Part shown: in pieces, positions 1 through 6,223 of the stretch
Position numbering within the stretch: position 1 is the first letter of the stretch
Layout of the letters: every line of letters begins with the position of its first letter
Assembly: GCA_009774375.1 (NCBI GenBank)
Contig: VSNO01000104.1
Location: 1 to 16,551 of the forward strand
Direction of reading: 5' to 3'
DNA length: 16,551 nucleotides
Source: Lachnospiraceae bacterium
Lineage (GTDB): Bacteria > Bacillota > Clostridia > Lachnospirales > Lachnospiraceae
The notes under the pieces: model-generated
Told to the model about the DNA's origin: nothing
Seen by the model: only the letters and a program-made list of their open reading frames with translations
Databases searched by the model: none
Made by a program: the position numbers and the translations under genes

Positions 1-219
1 GCTGAGAGCTGCAAAGCCTTAATTCAACGGGCATTTTCAAATGGAGTGCATAGGATATACGCAGAATGTGACCCCAACAATAAGAATTCATGGAAATTAC
101 TTGAAGCGTTAGAATTTCAGCGTGAAGCTCATTTTAGAAAAAATATATATTTTTGGAGAGATGAAACAGGAAAAGCGGTTTGGAAAGATACATATGTATA
201 TGCCAGATTAAATGATTAG
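1..219 (+). CDS. GNAT-family N-acetyltransferase, C-terminal part (5' end outside window)
   Basis: An open frame enters from the left edge and stops at TAG 217-219, giving the last 72 residues. The translation contains a run like AECDPNNKNSWKLLEALEF, followed by an FRKNIYFWRD segment and a final YVYARLND. This fits the last third of RimJ/RimL-like GNAT enzymes: an asparagine-rich loop (N-x-x-S at the end of the acetyl-CoA fold), then the GF/EF-type beta strand and the closing strand with Y-x-Y. Such enzymes move an acetyl group from acetyl-CoA to an amine on a protein, antibiotic or small molecule. The N-terminal acetyl-CoA site is not in the window, so the substrate cannot be inferred. Family call fairly secure; function open. 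Confidence 0.75.
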   Translation, partial: AESCKALIQRAFSNGVHRIYAECDPNNKNSWKLLEALEFQREAHFRKNIYFWRDETGKAVWKDTYVYARLND

Positions 220-466
220 GGTGTCAAAAGGTCTGAATTTCCCTTGCAGGCTAATTTTCCCAATCTTGCACACCAATATCTATCAACGATGCGCCGCATC
301 GCCTCAAGACAGATCATGAAAAATAATAAATTTCATTTGAATTCAGAAAGTGATAAAATAAGACTGAACCTGCAGATGGAAAAGTCAAAGATTTATCGCT
401 GCAGTGTATTTCTGGTATGGTATTTATTAATAATCAAAGGCATTTGACAGATGGAGGAATTCTTTT

Positions 467-1687
467 ATGGGATACAGGCTCTGTGAGGACTGTTTTAAAA
501 ATCAATGGTTAAAGAAATATATAAGGAATAATGGGAAAAAAGATCAATGCTGTAAATGCGGAAAAAGCGACAGGATAACAATTGATTTATGCGATAAGAA
601 ATTTCAGAGCTTATTTAAGGGAGTTTTCCGATATTATTATTCGGAAATTTTGTATAATTCTCACTGGGGCGGTACTTGGAATTGGGTAGATTTATTAGAA
701 AATGAAAATGAGATTTTCAATTTTAATTTAAGTTTTTCTGATTCTGCGGAAGAAGGAGATTTGTATGATGTTCTGGAACAATTTGAAGGGCATATCAATA
801 ATTATGACAAAGATGTTTCCTTATATTACGGCGGGGGAAGAATGGATGCTTTTATGCAGCCGATTAAGGATGAGCATTGGTTCTGGTTAGACAGGCTGAA
901 TGAATATGCAGAACTGAATAATCCATATTTTGTTGCAAAGAAAATAAGTAATGAGATTCGGGATTTGATCAAGCCTTTGGAAGAGAAGATGTTTGGTGAT
1001 GTTTTGTTCAGGGCAAGGATCGGTATAGATGAAATGCTTGTCAAGCCCGATATTTTGGAGGAAGACAGGCATAGGGTGGCAATTCCATATAAAGGGTCAA
1101 AGATCGGAGCGCCAAAACCATCCATTGCCAATGATGGAAGATTTAACAGGAAAGGCACTTCTTATCTATATTTGGCATCTTCATTGGAAACCGCAATCAA
1201 TGAGATCAGACCAAGTGTAGGGCATTATGTTTCAATAGGGCAGTTTAAGATAAATAAGGAAGTAAAACTAATTGACTTTACAAAATTAGACTTTTATGAT
1301 TATGCATTTAGTGATAATGCGATAGAGCAGTATGTGAAACTTATGAATCTTGCAAAGATAATGTCTATTCCAAATCCCGATAAGCAATACAATATTACAC
1401 AATGCTTTGCTGATGCAGTCATGGATTTGGGTTATGATGGAATTAAGTTTTTTAGTTCTGTGGCGGACTTATCGTATAATATCGTTTTGTTTTACAGCGG
1501 CAATGCAAGTTATGTAGAGGATTCCGGTCAGGCAGTACATATAGGCGGGTTAAAATATGAATTTGAAAATGAAGATGTACAGATAAAGAGGGAGTATTTA
1601 GGAGAATATCAAGATGTAAATGATCCTCAAAAAGACATAAGTAAAGTTTTATCAGATAATTTTGATATTGATAATGGAAATTACTGA
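467..1687 (+). CDS. RES-domain protein with N-terminal zinc-ribbon/HEPN-like domain; putative NAD+-degrading toxin
   Basis: Codes for 406 residues. ATG 467 follows GGAGG (453-457) at good spacing. The N-terminus has paired cysteines, C6-x2-C9 and C28-x2-C31, typical of the zinc-ribbon start of HEPN/RES N-terminal-domain proteins. A middle acidic and aromatic region (about 45-170) would be the HEPN-like part. The C-terminal RES domain begins near 180 (LFRARIG) and shows the expected conserved positions: R182/R184, G-R-F-N at 224-227, Y233/Y235, E247 in INEIRP, and S330/S331 in a KFFSS context, then NIVLF. Known RES toxins of RES-Xre pairs hydrolyse or phosphorolyse NAD+ and arrest growth. No Xre-type antitoxin lies on either side, so this form may act alone, for example in defence. 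The gene is AT-rich (16 of 60 bases G or C at 601-660), unlike the sugar genes to the right, suggesting transfer. Activity is inferred from family, not shown. Confidence 0.8.
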   Translation: MGYRLCEDCFKNQWLKKYIRNNGKKDQCCKCGKSDRITIDLCDKKFQSLFKGVFRYYYSEILYNSHWGGTWNWVDLLENENEIFNFNLSFSDSAEEGDLYDVLEQFEGHINNYDKDVSLYYGGGRMDAFMQPIKDEHWFWLDRLNEYAELNNPYFVAKKISNEIRDLIKPLEEKMFGDVLFRARIGIDEMLVKPDILEEDRHRVAIPYKGSKIGAPKPSIANDGRFNRKGTSYLYLASSLETAINEIRPSVGHYVSIGQFKINKEVKLIDFTKLDFYDYAFSDNAIEQYVKLMNLAKIMSIPNPDKQYNITQCFADAVMDLGYDGIKFFSSVADLSYNIVLFYSGNASYVEDSGQAVHIGGLKYEFENEDVQIKREYLGEYQDVNDPQKDISKVLSDNFDIDNGNY

Positions 1688-1716
1688 CTGCAATAAATAT
1701 GATACAAAATTCCATC

Positions 1717-1771
1717 TTCCGGCAGGAAGAGAGGATGACTGCCGGTACTTGGCGGCGGAGATTCCTGCCGG
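1717..1771. repeat. Imperfect inverted repeat downstream of the RES gene
   Basis: TTCCGGCAGGAA at 1717-1728 and TTCCTGCCGG at 1762-1771 are complementary over ten bases, with a 33-base loop. It starts 29 bases after the RES stop codon. There is no clear T-run behind either arm, so it is not a standard intrinsic terminator. It could be an mRNA 3' structure or a leftover element end. The 1688-1854 stretch around it has an open frame of about 56 codons, but I recognise nothing in it. Confidence 0.4.
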
Positions 1772-1854
1772 GTATGATATCATAAGCCCAGGGAATTTGA
1801 CAGTTAAACTGCTGTGGTGTTTCACTAAAATCGAAGGAGGGCGGGGAATTACAT

Positions 1855-1932
1855 ATGGCATCAGCACAGGGCAAAACTTATACAATATATGATATTTACG
1901 CCCTGCCAGACGGACAGAGGGAGGAACTGTAA
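1855..1932 (+). pseudogene. Uma2-family (DUF820) endonuclease remnant, N-terminal stub
   Basis: ATG 1855 follows a strong AAGGAGG (about 1834-1840). The 25 residues up to TAA 1930-1932 contain YTIYDIYALPDGQREEL, which is the usual start of Uma2 proteins (a PD-(D/E)XK nuclease-fold family, normally near 190 residues, where the next residues are IDG). The frame ends exactly there, so the catalytic core is missing. In the same frame, after a second stop (1939-1941), 36 more codons are open to TAA 2050-2052; they encode a charged segment that I cannot place and that does not look like Uma2. The ribosome site is still intact, so a short peptide could be made, but no nuclease. Family assigned by recall of the N-terminal pattern. 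Confidence 0.6.
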
Positions 1933-2167
1933 AAATCATAACTGTGCCGTTTTTATATCCGGCTCAAGGAAAATGCAAAAATTCGTGAATTGACAGAAGA
2001 TGAAAACCGGGCGCTGTACTGCGCAACGAAATTCAATCATGGTAAATCATAAAAAGTTTATAAATAAAAAGCAAAAGGTTTCTATTCGACAGATAAGATG
2101 CTATTATATGGGAATAGATAAACGCGAATAATATGGCATTACAATTGAATTGAAAGGAGCACCATAA

Positions 2168-2428
2168 ATGACTACGTTGGAGAACACGATCTCCATTCTG
2201 AAAGGTCTGCCAGAACCGGATCTAATCAGGGTGCAGGCTTTAGCAGAAAAGTTATTTCAGCGCCATGAAGATAAAATGGCTGACGAGGCGGTTGGACGGT
2301 TTCTGAAGCCCATGTCGCGGCAAGATTTTTTGCAGGATATAGAAGAAGCTGAAAATGAGTTTGCCAGAGGAGAATATCAGGAGATGGGAGAAGCGCTTGA
2401 TGAAGTTTACCGGGAACTCAGAATATAA
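2168..2428 (+). CDS. Type II antitoxin-like protein (RelB-like)
   Basis: A small acidic protein of 86 residues with AAAGGAG (2153-2159) at good spacing before ATG 2168. The start (TLENTISILKGLPEPDLIRVQALAEKLF) is a helical, leucine-patterned segment, and the C-terminal part is rich in Glu and ends in an amphipathic helix, as in small clostridial antitoxins paired with RelE/ParE toxins. Its 3' end overlaps the toxin reading frame by 29 bases (2400-2428), a common toxin-antitoxin layout giving translational coupling. The 115 bases upstream are AT-rich, with a CTATT/AATAG dyad at 2101-2117 that could be an autoregulatory site. Since the toxin is broken, the antitoxin now probably has no direct partner here. 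I do not recognise an exact named family. Confidence 0.7.
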   Translation: MTTLENTISILKGLPEPDLIRVQALAEKLFQRHEDKMADEAVGRFLKPMSRQDFLQDIEEAENEFARGEYQEMGEALDEVYRELRI

Positions 2429-2735
2429 AGTCGTCATTGTACACAGCGCCAAGACGCAGTTTGCCCAAATTCTGCGTTACATTCGGCAGGACTTGGGAAA
2501 CGAACAGGCAGCCAGAAATGTTAAAGAAGATATGGAAGAGACCAGACTCAGACTTTCTTATGTGGCTGGTAGCCTGAAACTGTGTGACGACCCTAAGTGA
2601 CGAACCTTTGGGTATCGGACGATCCACTTGAAAAGCCATCGGTATTTTTTACTATACAAGATTATAGATGATAATATAGTACGCGTTGATGGCATCTACC
2701 ATGACCTGCAGGATTATGAAAACGTCTTACAATAA
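2400..2735 (+). pseudogene. RelE/ParE-family toxin interrupted by an in-frame TGA
   Basis: ATG 2400 opens inside the antitoxin gene. The frame reads EYKVVIVHSAKTQFAQILRYI (ParE/RelE first strand and helix), runs to CDDPK and meets TGA at 2598-2600. Reading straight through in the same frame restores the rest of the fold: GYRTIHLKSHRYFLLYKI, then VRVDGIYHDLQDYENVLQ and TAA 2733-2735. Without the stop the protein would be 112 residues, a normal length for the family. RelE/ParE toxins cut ribosome-bound mRNA or poison gyrase; the catalytic C-terminal strands lie after the stop, so the shortened 66-residue product should be inactive. Because the frame is unchanged and only one codon is a stop, this is a nonsense mutation (for example TTA to TGA), not a frameshift. 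Sequencing error remains possible. Confidence 0.8.
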
Positions 2736-2832
2736 TTTCTAATCTGTTCTTTTTTGACATTTTCCAAAAATAAAGCAGTTTTTGTTTCGTGTGCAGCGGG
2801 CAGTTATTTGCTGTCTGGTGCATCAGGTGCAC

Positions 2833-3126
2833 TTATAAGGCTTGGCGACAACATGTACTATAGGTCTTCGCATGGTGTTTCTTCATCTCTTCCAGCTCCT
2901 CAAAGCTGTTTACGACATTCCATGAATAGACGTCATTGTCCCTGTTGAACAGCACTATATGGATTCTGAGGTTCTGCGCCGCATGGAGGTTTCTGACACT
3001 GTTGTCAACAAAGATGCATTCGTCCGCACCGCGCTGCAGACGCTCGAGTGCGGACGAGAGAATGCGGATTTCTGGTTTGCACTCATGACCGGAACAAGAA
3101 TACTGAATTAAATAATTTGGTTTTAT
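2833..3126 (-). pseudogene. HAD-superfamily hydrolase remnant, C-terminal half only
   Basis: Read on the minus strand from 3126 to stop TAA (2835-2833), one frame contains CSGHECKPEIRILSSALERL, then ADECIFVDNSVRNL and IHIVLFNRDNDVYSW. This matches the back half of HAD-IA phosphatases: the motif III lysine in CKPE, and the motif IV acidic strand in FVDNS. The N-terminal part with the DxD nucleophile and the cap domain is absent, and the frame closes upstream at 3127-3129. The C-terminal tail after FEELEEM (about 16 residues) looks extended compared with the family. It cannot be an active phosphatase. It lies directly behind the DUF4317 remnant on the same strand. Plus-strand frames here are shadows. 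Confidence 0.65.
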
Positions 3127-3144
3127 TCATTTTCATTTTTCAGA

Positions 3145-3441
3145 TCAGTGAAACAGGATCTCCCGGACGAGTTCCTCATGTGGATGCCTTTCGTCTGCCT
3201 GATAGACCATGATGCCGTGGATATCGGTGCTCCTGTCGATGAAGGCCGGAAACAGGAAGCCGCACTCGGGAGTGCCGGCTTCATAATCGCCGAGCAGCGG
3301 GCAGAAAGTACATATGATAAACTTGTAGACCTCCTCCGACTCCCACAGGTTTTCCTTGTCCTTCGCCTTTATGGGGATATCGTAGCTCCCGTAAAGGATC
3401 CGCACGGCAAACGGTTTTTCCGTCTGGTATAAAAGCCTGTT
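3145..3441 (-). pseudogene. DUF4317-family protein remnant, C-terminal part
   Basis: The minus-strand frame ends with TGA (3147-3145) and reads LYQTEKPFAVRILYGSYDIP, WESEEVYKFIICTFCPL, ETGFLFPAF-like PECGFLFPAFIDRS and HEELVREIL. This is the pattern of the end of DUF4317 proteins (around 400 residues, common in Clostridia, function unknown): a Y-G-S/T-Y-D strand, an ICxxCP segment and a GFLFPAFxDRSxDIH block. Only about 95 codons remain. Similarity continues upstream of the first possible GTG start (3405) to near 3441 and then fades before an in-frame stop, so the N-terminal three quarters is missing. No ribosome binding site precedes it. Family assigned from recall of motifs. Confidence 0.6.
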
Positions 3442-3584
3442 TAAAAGGCTGAATCGAAGAAGTCAGAAGAAGAGCTGCAACTGGGACGGATTCAATGATA
3501 TGCTAAAGGAATATCCATTAGCGACACCAGGAATCTATGCTTGACCGGATATTGTACTTCGTATGAAGGGAGATTACAAGGTTC
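3442..3584. other. Intergenic stretch of unclear origin
   Basis: On the plus strand one frame reads a short peptide ending PLATPGIYA at a TGA (3541-3543) and continues in frame to YTSRIP and TGA TAA near 3605. A second frame is open from about 3509 to 3695. Neither has a convincing start or a family I recognise. It is most likely decayed coding DNA that continues the series of remnants to its left. Confidence 0.4.
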
Positions 3585-3613
3585 TTTACACATCTCGGAT
3601 ACCATGATAAAAT
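3585..3613 (+). promoter_or_regulatory. Probable sigma-A promoter for the DUF4869/P-loop pair
   Basis: TTTACA at 3585-3590 and TAAAAT at 3608-3613 are 17 bases apart, each one mismatch from consensus. It lies about 75 bases before the DUF4869 start codon at 3690. It is the only good promoter seen between the pseudogene zone and the glucosidase genes, so it may also feed GH13 and GH31. Confidence 0.55.
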
Positions 3614-3634
3614 ACGAGAAGCAGCAGAAAAAAT

Positions 3635-3657
3635 GTGATAGGGGTATATCACGTGAT
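3635..3657. promoter_or_regulatory. Palindromic operator candidate between promoter and DUF4869 gene
   Basis: ATCACGTGAT (3648-3657) is a perfect 10-base palindrome. GTGATA (3635-3640) also pairs with TATCAC (3647-3652), so three GTGAT-type half sites lie in 23 bases just downstream of the expected transcription start. This layout suits a repressor site or a 5' mRNA hairpin that competes between two pairings. Confidence 0.4.
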
Positions 3658-3689
3658 GTGGGATTATTTGAGTGCGGGGAGGTCGTTGT

Positions 3690-4163
3690 ATGCTGAACAT
3701 TTATCTGGGTGACGGGTGGAATGACAGGGAAGATGTGATAATGGCGACAGCCGTTTATTTTAACAACATCTATGAAGATGACTGGATCGAGGATCCATTT
3801 ACAAAGAAAATGGTTCTGGATATTGATGAGACAGAGATCGTCAATACCAATATGGCGATCAGTCCTGTGCTGGGCGGGATACCGATCACGGACCTTTCTG
3901 GAGGCGTGAAAACATTGATTCTGATCAACAATGATCCGACGCACATTTATAATGCCTCCCAGTGTGGTGACAACTGTGCAAAATGGCTGTTGGAGATCGG
4001 AAGAGCGAAGGATATTACTGTCAGGCTTGGATATATCATGGAGTTTGATGAGGATGTGCATACGGAAGGAAAGCACGTTTTTGACATCAGGATCGTAAAT
4101 ACGGATACCGTTGTACACAACCAGCGGGAATTTGAACATGTATGTATTGAATTAGGGGTGTGA
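3690..4163 (+). CDS. DUF4869 domain-containing protein
   Basis: I place the start at ATG 3690 because GGGGAGGT (3676-3683) sits 6 bases upstream; a GTG at 3672 would add six residues but would begin before that site. The product is 157 residues, starting MLNIYLGD, with ATAVYFNNIYEDDWIEDPF, SPVLGGIPITDLSGGVKTLI and NASQCGDNCAKWLLEIG. These match DUF4869, a family of unknown function in Clostridia; the CGDNCAKW block is its most recognisable part. No signal peptide or membrane segment. The protein is acidic and probably cytoplasmic. Its stop codon (4161-4163) lies just before or inside the start of the P-loop gene, and I recall the two families as regular neighbours. No enzyme motif is visible and I assign no function. 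Confidence 0.75.
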   Translation: MLNIYLGDGWNDREDVIMATAVYFNNIYEDDWIEDPFTKKMVLDIDETEIVNTNMAISPVLGGIPITDLSGGVKTLILINNDPTHIYNASQCGDNCAKWLLEIGRAKDITVRLGYIMEFDEDVHTEGKHVFDIRIVNTDTVVHNQREFEHVCIELGV

Positions 4164-4165
4164 GT

Positions 4166-4525
4166 ATGGTTGGATCGTATGATATCGAAGTCAGACAGAG
4201 GCGTCTGGTGTATAAGTTGAGCATCAAACGCAATATAACGATTATTCTTGGTCATAGTGCATCAGGAAAAACGAAGCTGATCGAGCTGATCCGCTCTTAT
4301 AATCTGCTTGGAAATGAGAGCGGTGTTACGATCAACTGTGACAGACCATGTATTGTTCTGGCTGGTAAGATAGCTGATATATCGGCTGCTGTACATGGAA
4401 ATGCGGGAAGCATATTTTTTATGGATGAGGATCAATATGAGAAAGATGAGAAAAGCATTGCCTCCAGGCATGCTTCTGGACGAGTAGTGCTGGCAGCAAA
4501 TATTTTGAAAGGAGAACGATCATAA
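4166..4525 (+). CDS. P-loop ATP/GTP-binding protein, apparently truncated, partner of DUF4869
   Basis: ATG 4166 has AGGGG (4153-4157) 8 bases upstream; GTG 4160 would overlap the previous stop by four bases but is too close to that site. The 119-residue product begins MVGSYDIEV and has a Walker A motif GHSASGKT (residues 29-36) after a beta strand, and a Walker B-like hydrophobic strand with acidic end, SIFFMDED (82-89). Related DUF4869-linked P-loop proteins, as I recall them, are about twice as long, continuing past Walker B. Here the protein ends soon after, and its last residues KGERS are simply the translation of the GH13 ribosome binding site; the TAA (4523-4525) touches the GH13 ATG. 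I infer that the 3' half was lost when the sugar genes were joined here. It could still bind a nucleotide, but sensor and lid parts are missing. Confidence 0.6.
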   Translation: MVGSYDIEVRQRRLVYKLSIKRNITIILGHSASGKTKLIELIRSYNLLGNESGVTINCDRPCIVLAGKIADISAAVHGNAGSIFFMDEDQYEKDEKSIASRHASGRVVLAANILKGERS

Positions 4526-6178
4526 ATGGAAGACAGGGTGAAAGACACAATTCAGACGGGCAGTGACAAATGGTGGAAACGTGCGGTGATCTACCAGATC
4601 TATCCGCGCAGTTTTGCGGACAGCAACGGGGACGGGATCGGTGACCTGCAGGGTATCATCGCAAAGCTGGATTATCTGGAGGATCTGGGGATCGATGCGA
4701 TCTGGCTCTCTCCTGTGTGCAGGTCGCCGCAGGACGACAATGGGTATGATATCTCTGATTACCAGGATATCGATCCGATGTTTGGCACGCTGGATGACAT
4801 GGAGGCGCTGATCAGGGAGGCAGGCAGACATCATATCCGCATCATCATGGATCTGGTGCTGAACCACTCCTCGGACGAGCACCGCTGGTTCCAGGAGGCA
4901 AAGAAGAGCAGGGAAAATCCGTATCATGACTACTATGTCTGGAGAGACGGCGTGGAGGGAGAAGCGCCAAATGACATGCGGGCGGCTTTCGGCGGTTCGG
5001 CGTGGGAGTGGGTCCCGGAGGTGGGGCAGTATTATTTTCACCAGTTTTCCGTGAAGCAGCCTGATCTCAACTGGGAAAATCCCAGGCTGCGCCGGGAGAT
5101 CTATGATATGATCAACTGGTGGATCGATAAGGGCGTTGGCGGTTTCAGGCTGGACGTGATCGACCAGATCGCGAAGGAGCCGGACAAAAAGATCACGAAC
5201 AACGGGCCGCGCCTGCATGAGTATCTGAGGGAGCTGAGCAGGGAGACTTTTCAGAAGGCGGATCTGGTCACGGTCGGGGAGGCGTGGGGCGCCACGACAG
5301 AGCTGGCGAAGCTCTACAGCAATCCGGACAACAGCGAGCTGTCCATGGTATTCCAGTTTGAGCACATTTGTCTGGATCAGATCGAAGGAAAAGAAAAGTG
5401 GGATCTGGCGCCGCTGCCGTTCATGAAGCTCAAGGAGGTGTTTGCGCGCTGGCAGACGCAGTTGTGCGGCAGGGGCTGGAACAGCCTGTTCTGGAACAAT
5501 CATGATCTCCCGCGCATCGTCTCGCGGTGGGGAAACGATGGGCAGTACCGGGTGGAGTCCGCAAAAATGCTGGCGATCCTCCTGCACGGTCTGCAGGGAA
5601 CGCCGTATATCTATCAGGGCGAAGAGCTTGGAATGACCAACGTGCAGTTTGGCATCGAGGACTACCACGATATCGAGACGCTGAATCTGTATCGGGAGCG
5701 TCTGGAAAAAGGGTATTCCAGGGAGGAGATCATGCGCTCTGTCTATGCGAAGAGCCGTGACAATGCGAGAACGCCGATGCAGTGGAACGACGAAGAGAAC
5801 GCCGGATTCACGCAGGGGACGCCCTGGCTGAAGGTCAATCCGAACTACACGGAGATCCATGCCGCGGCACAGGTGAACGACGGGGATTCTGTTTTCGCCT
5901 GCTATAGAAAGCTGGTGCATCTGCGCAAGGAGTATCCTGTATTTGTGGACGGTGATTTTCGGCTGCTGTTGGAGGATGACGAGAATATTTTTGCATATAC
6001 CAGGACGAACAAGGATTCCAGGCTTCTTGTCATATGTAATTTTTATGACAGGACGGTCAGTTTTTCGCTGGAGGAGGATATTTCGGACATGGAGCTGCTG
6101 GCCACCAATTACAGGGAGACAGGCAGTGCGGGGACGCTGCGTCCTTATGAGGCGAGAATGCTGTATTTGAAAAAGTAG
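4526..6178 (+). CDS. GH13 alpha-glucosidase, oligo-1,6-glucosidase type (subfamily 31-like)
   Basis: A 550-residue enzyme, the usual length for oligo-1,6-glucosidases. The N-terminus WWKRAVIYQIYPRSF, the Ca-site loop DSNGDGIGD (32-40) and DLVLNHSS (109-116) mark the GH13 barrel. The nucleophile is D210 in GFRLDVID, the acid/base E252 in VTVGEAWG, and the transition-state Asp D327 in NNHDLPR; QPDLNWENP (178-186) is the region V signature of this subfamily. V211, after the nucleophile, is the residue found in isomaltase and dextran-glucosidase types, whereas maltases carry Ala or Thr. This suggests it removes glucose from alpha-1,6 ends (isomaltose, panose) and perhaps from sucrose isomers. No signal peptide, so cytoplasmic. 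GGAG (4511-4514) is 11 bases before ATG. GH31 follows 45 bases later, probably cotranscribed. A trehalose-6-phosphate hydrolase is the main alternative. Confidence 0.92.
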   Translation: MEDRVKDTIQTGSDKWWKRAVIYQIYPRSFADSNGDGIGDLQGIIAKLDYLEDLGIDAIWLSPVCRSPQDDNGYDISDYQDIDPMFGTLDDMEALIREAGRHHIRIIMDLVLNHSSDEHRWFQEAKKSRENPYHDYYVWRDGVEGEAPNDMRAAFGGSAWEWVPEVGQYYFHQFSVKQPDLNWENPRLRREIYDMINWWIDKGVGGFRLDVIDQIAKEPDKKITNNGPRLHEYLRELSRETFQKADLVTVGEAWGATTELAKLYSNPDNSELSMVFQFEHICLDQIEGKEKWDLAPLPFMKLKEVFARWQTQLCGRGWNSLFWNNHDLPRIVSRWGNDGQYRVESAKMLAILLHGLQGTPYIYQGEELGMTNVQFGIEDYHDIETLNLYRERLEKGYSREEIMRSVYAKSRDNARTPMQWNDEENAGFTQGTPWLKVNPNYTEIHAAAQVNDGDSVFACYRKLVHLRKEYPVFVDGDFRLLLEDDENIFAYTRTNKDSRLLVICNFYDRTVSFSLEEDISDMELLATNYRETGSAGTLRPYEARMLYLKK

Positions 6179-6223
6179 GCGTTTTTGTGAAAAATAAAAT
6201 ACATGGATAAAAGGGGTGGAAGG

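Noticed and set aside
244..447. 67-codon plus-strand frame with TTG start before the RES gene, considered as an antitoxin
   Set aside because: No ribosome site before TTG 244, no antitoxin-like pattern and an odd composition. The region holds a GATGCG-C-CGCATC dyad (288-300) but no gene I can support.
1717..1771. Inverted repeat as the end of an insertion sequence or an intrinsic terminator
   Set aside because: No transposase frame or target duplication nearby, and no T-run after the stem.
2598..2600. TGA in the toxin read as selenocysteine
   Set aside because: The position corresponds to an ordinary hydrophobic residue in RelE/ParE proteins, and no SECIS-like hairpin is evident right after it; nonsense mutation is simpler.
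3492..4139. Minus-strand open frame (215 codons) opposite DUF4869
   Set aside because: Composition is that of an antisense frame, and DUF4869 on the plus strand has a promoter, ribosome site and family motifs.
4520..5920. Long minus-strand open frame (466 codons) opposite GH13
   Set aside because: It mirrors the third-position bias of the GC-rich GH13 gene; the product is rich in Arg, Pro, His and Ile without any domain, and GH13 is certain on the other strand.
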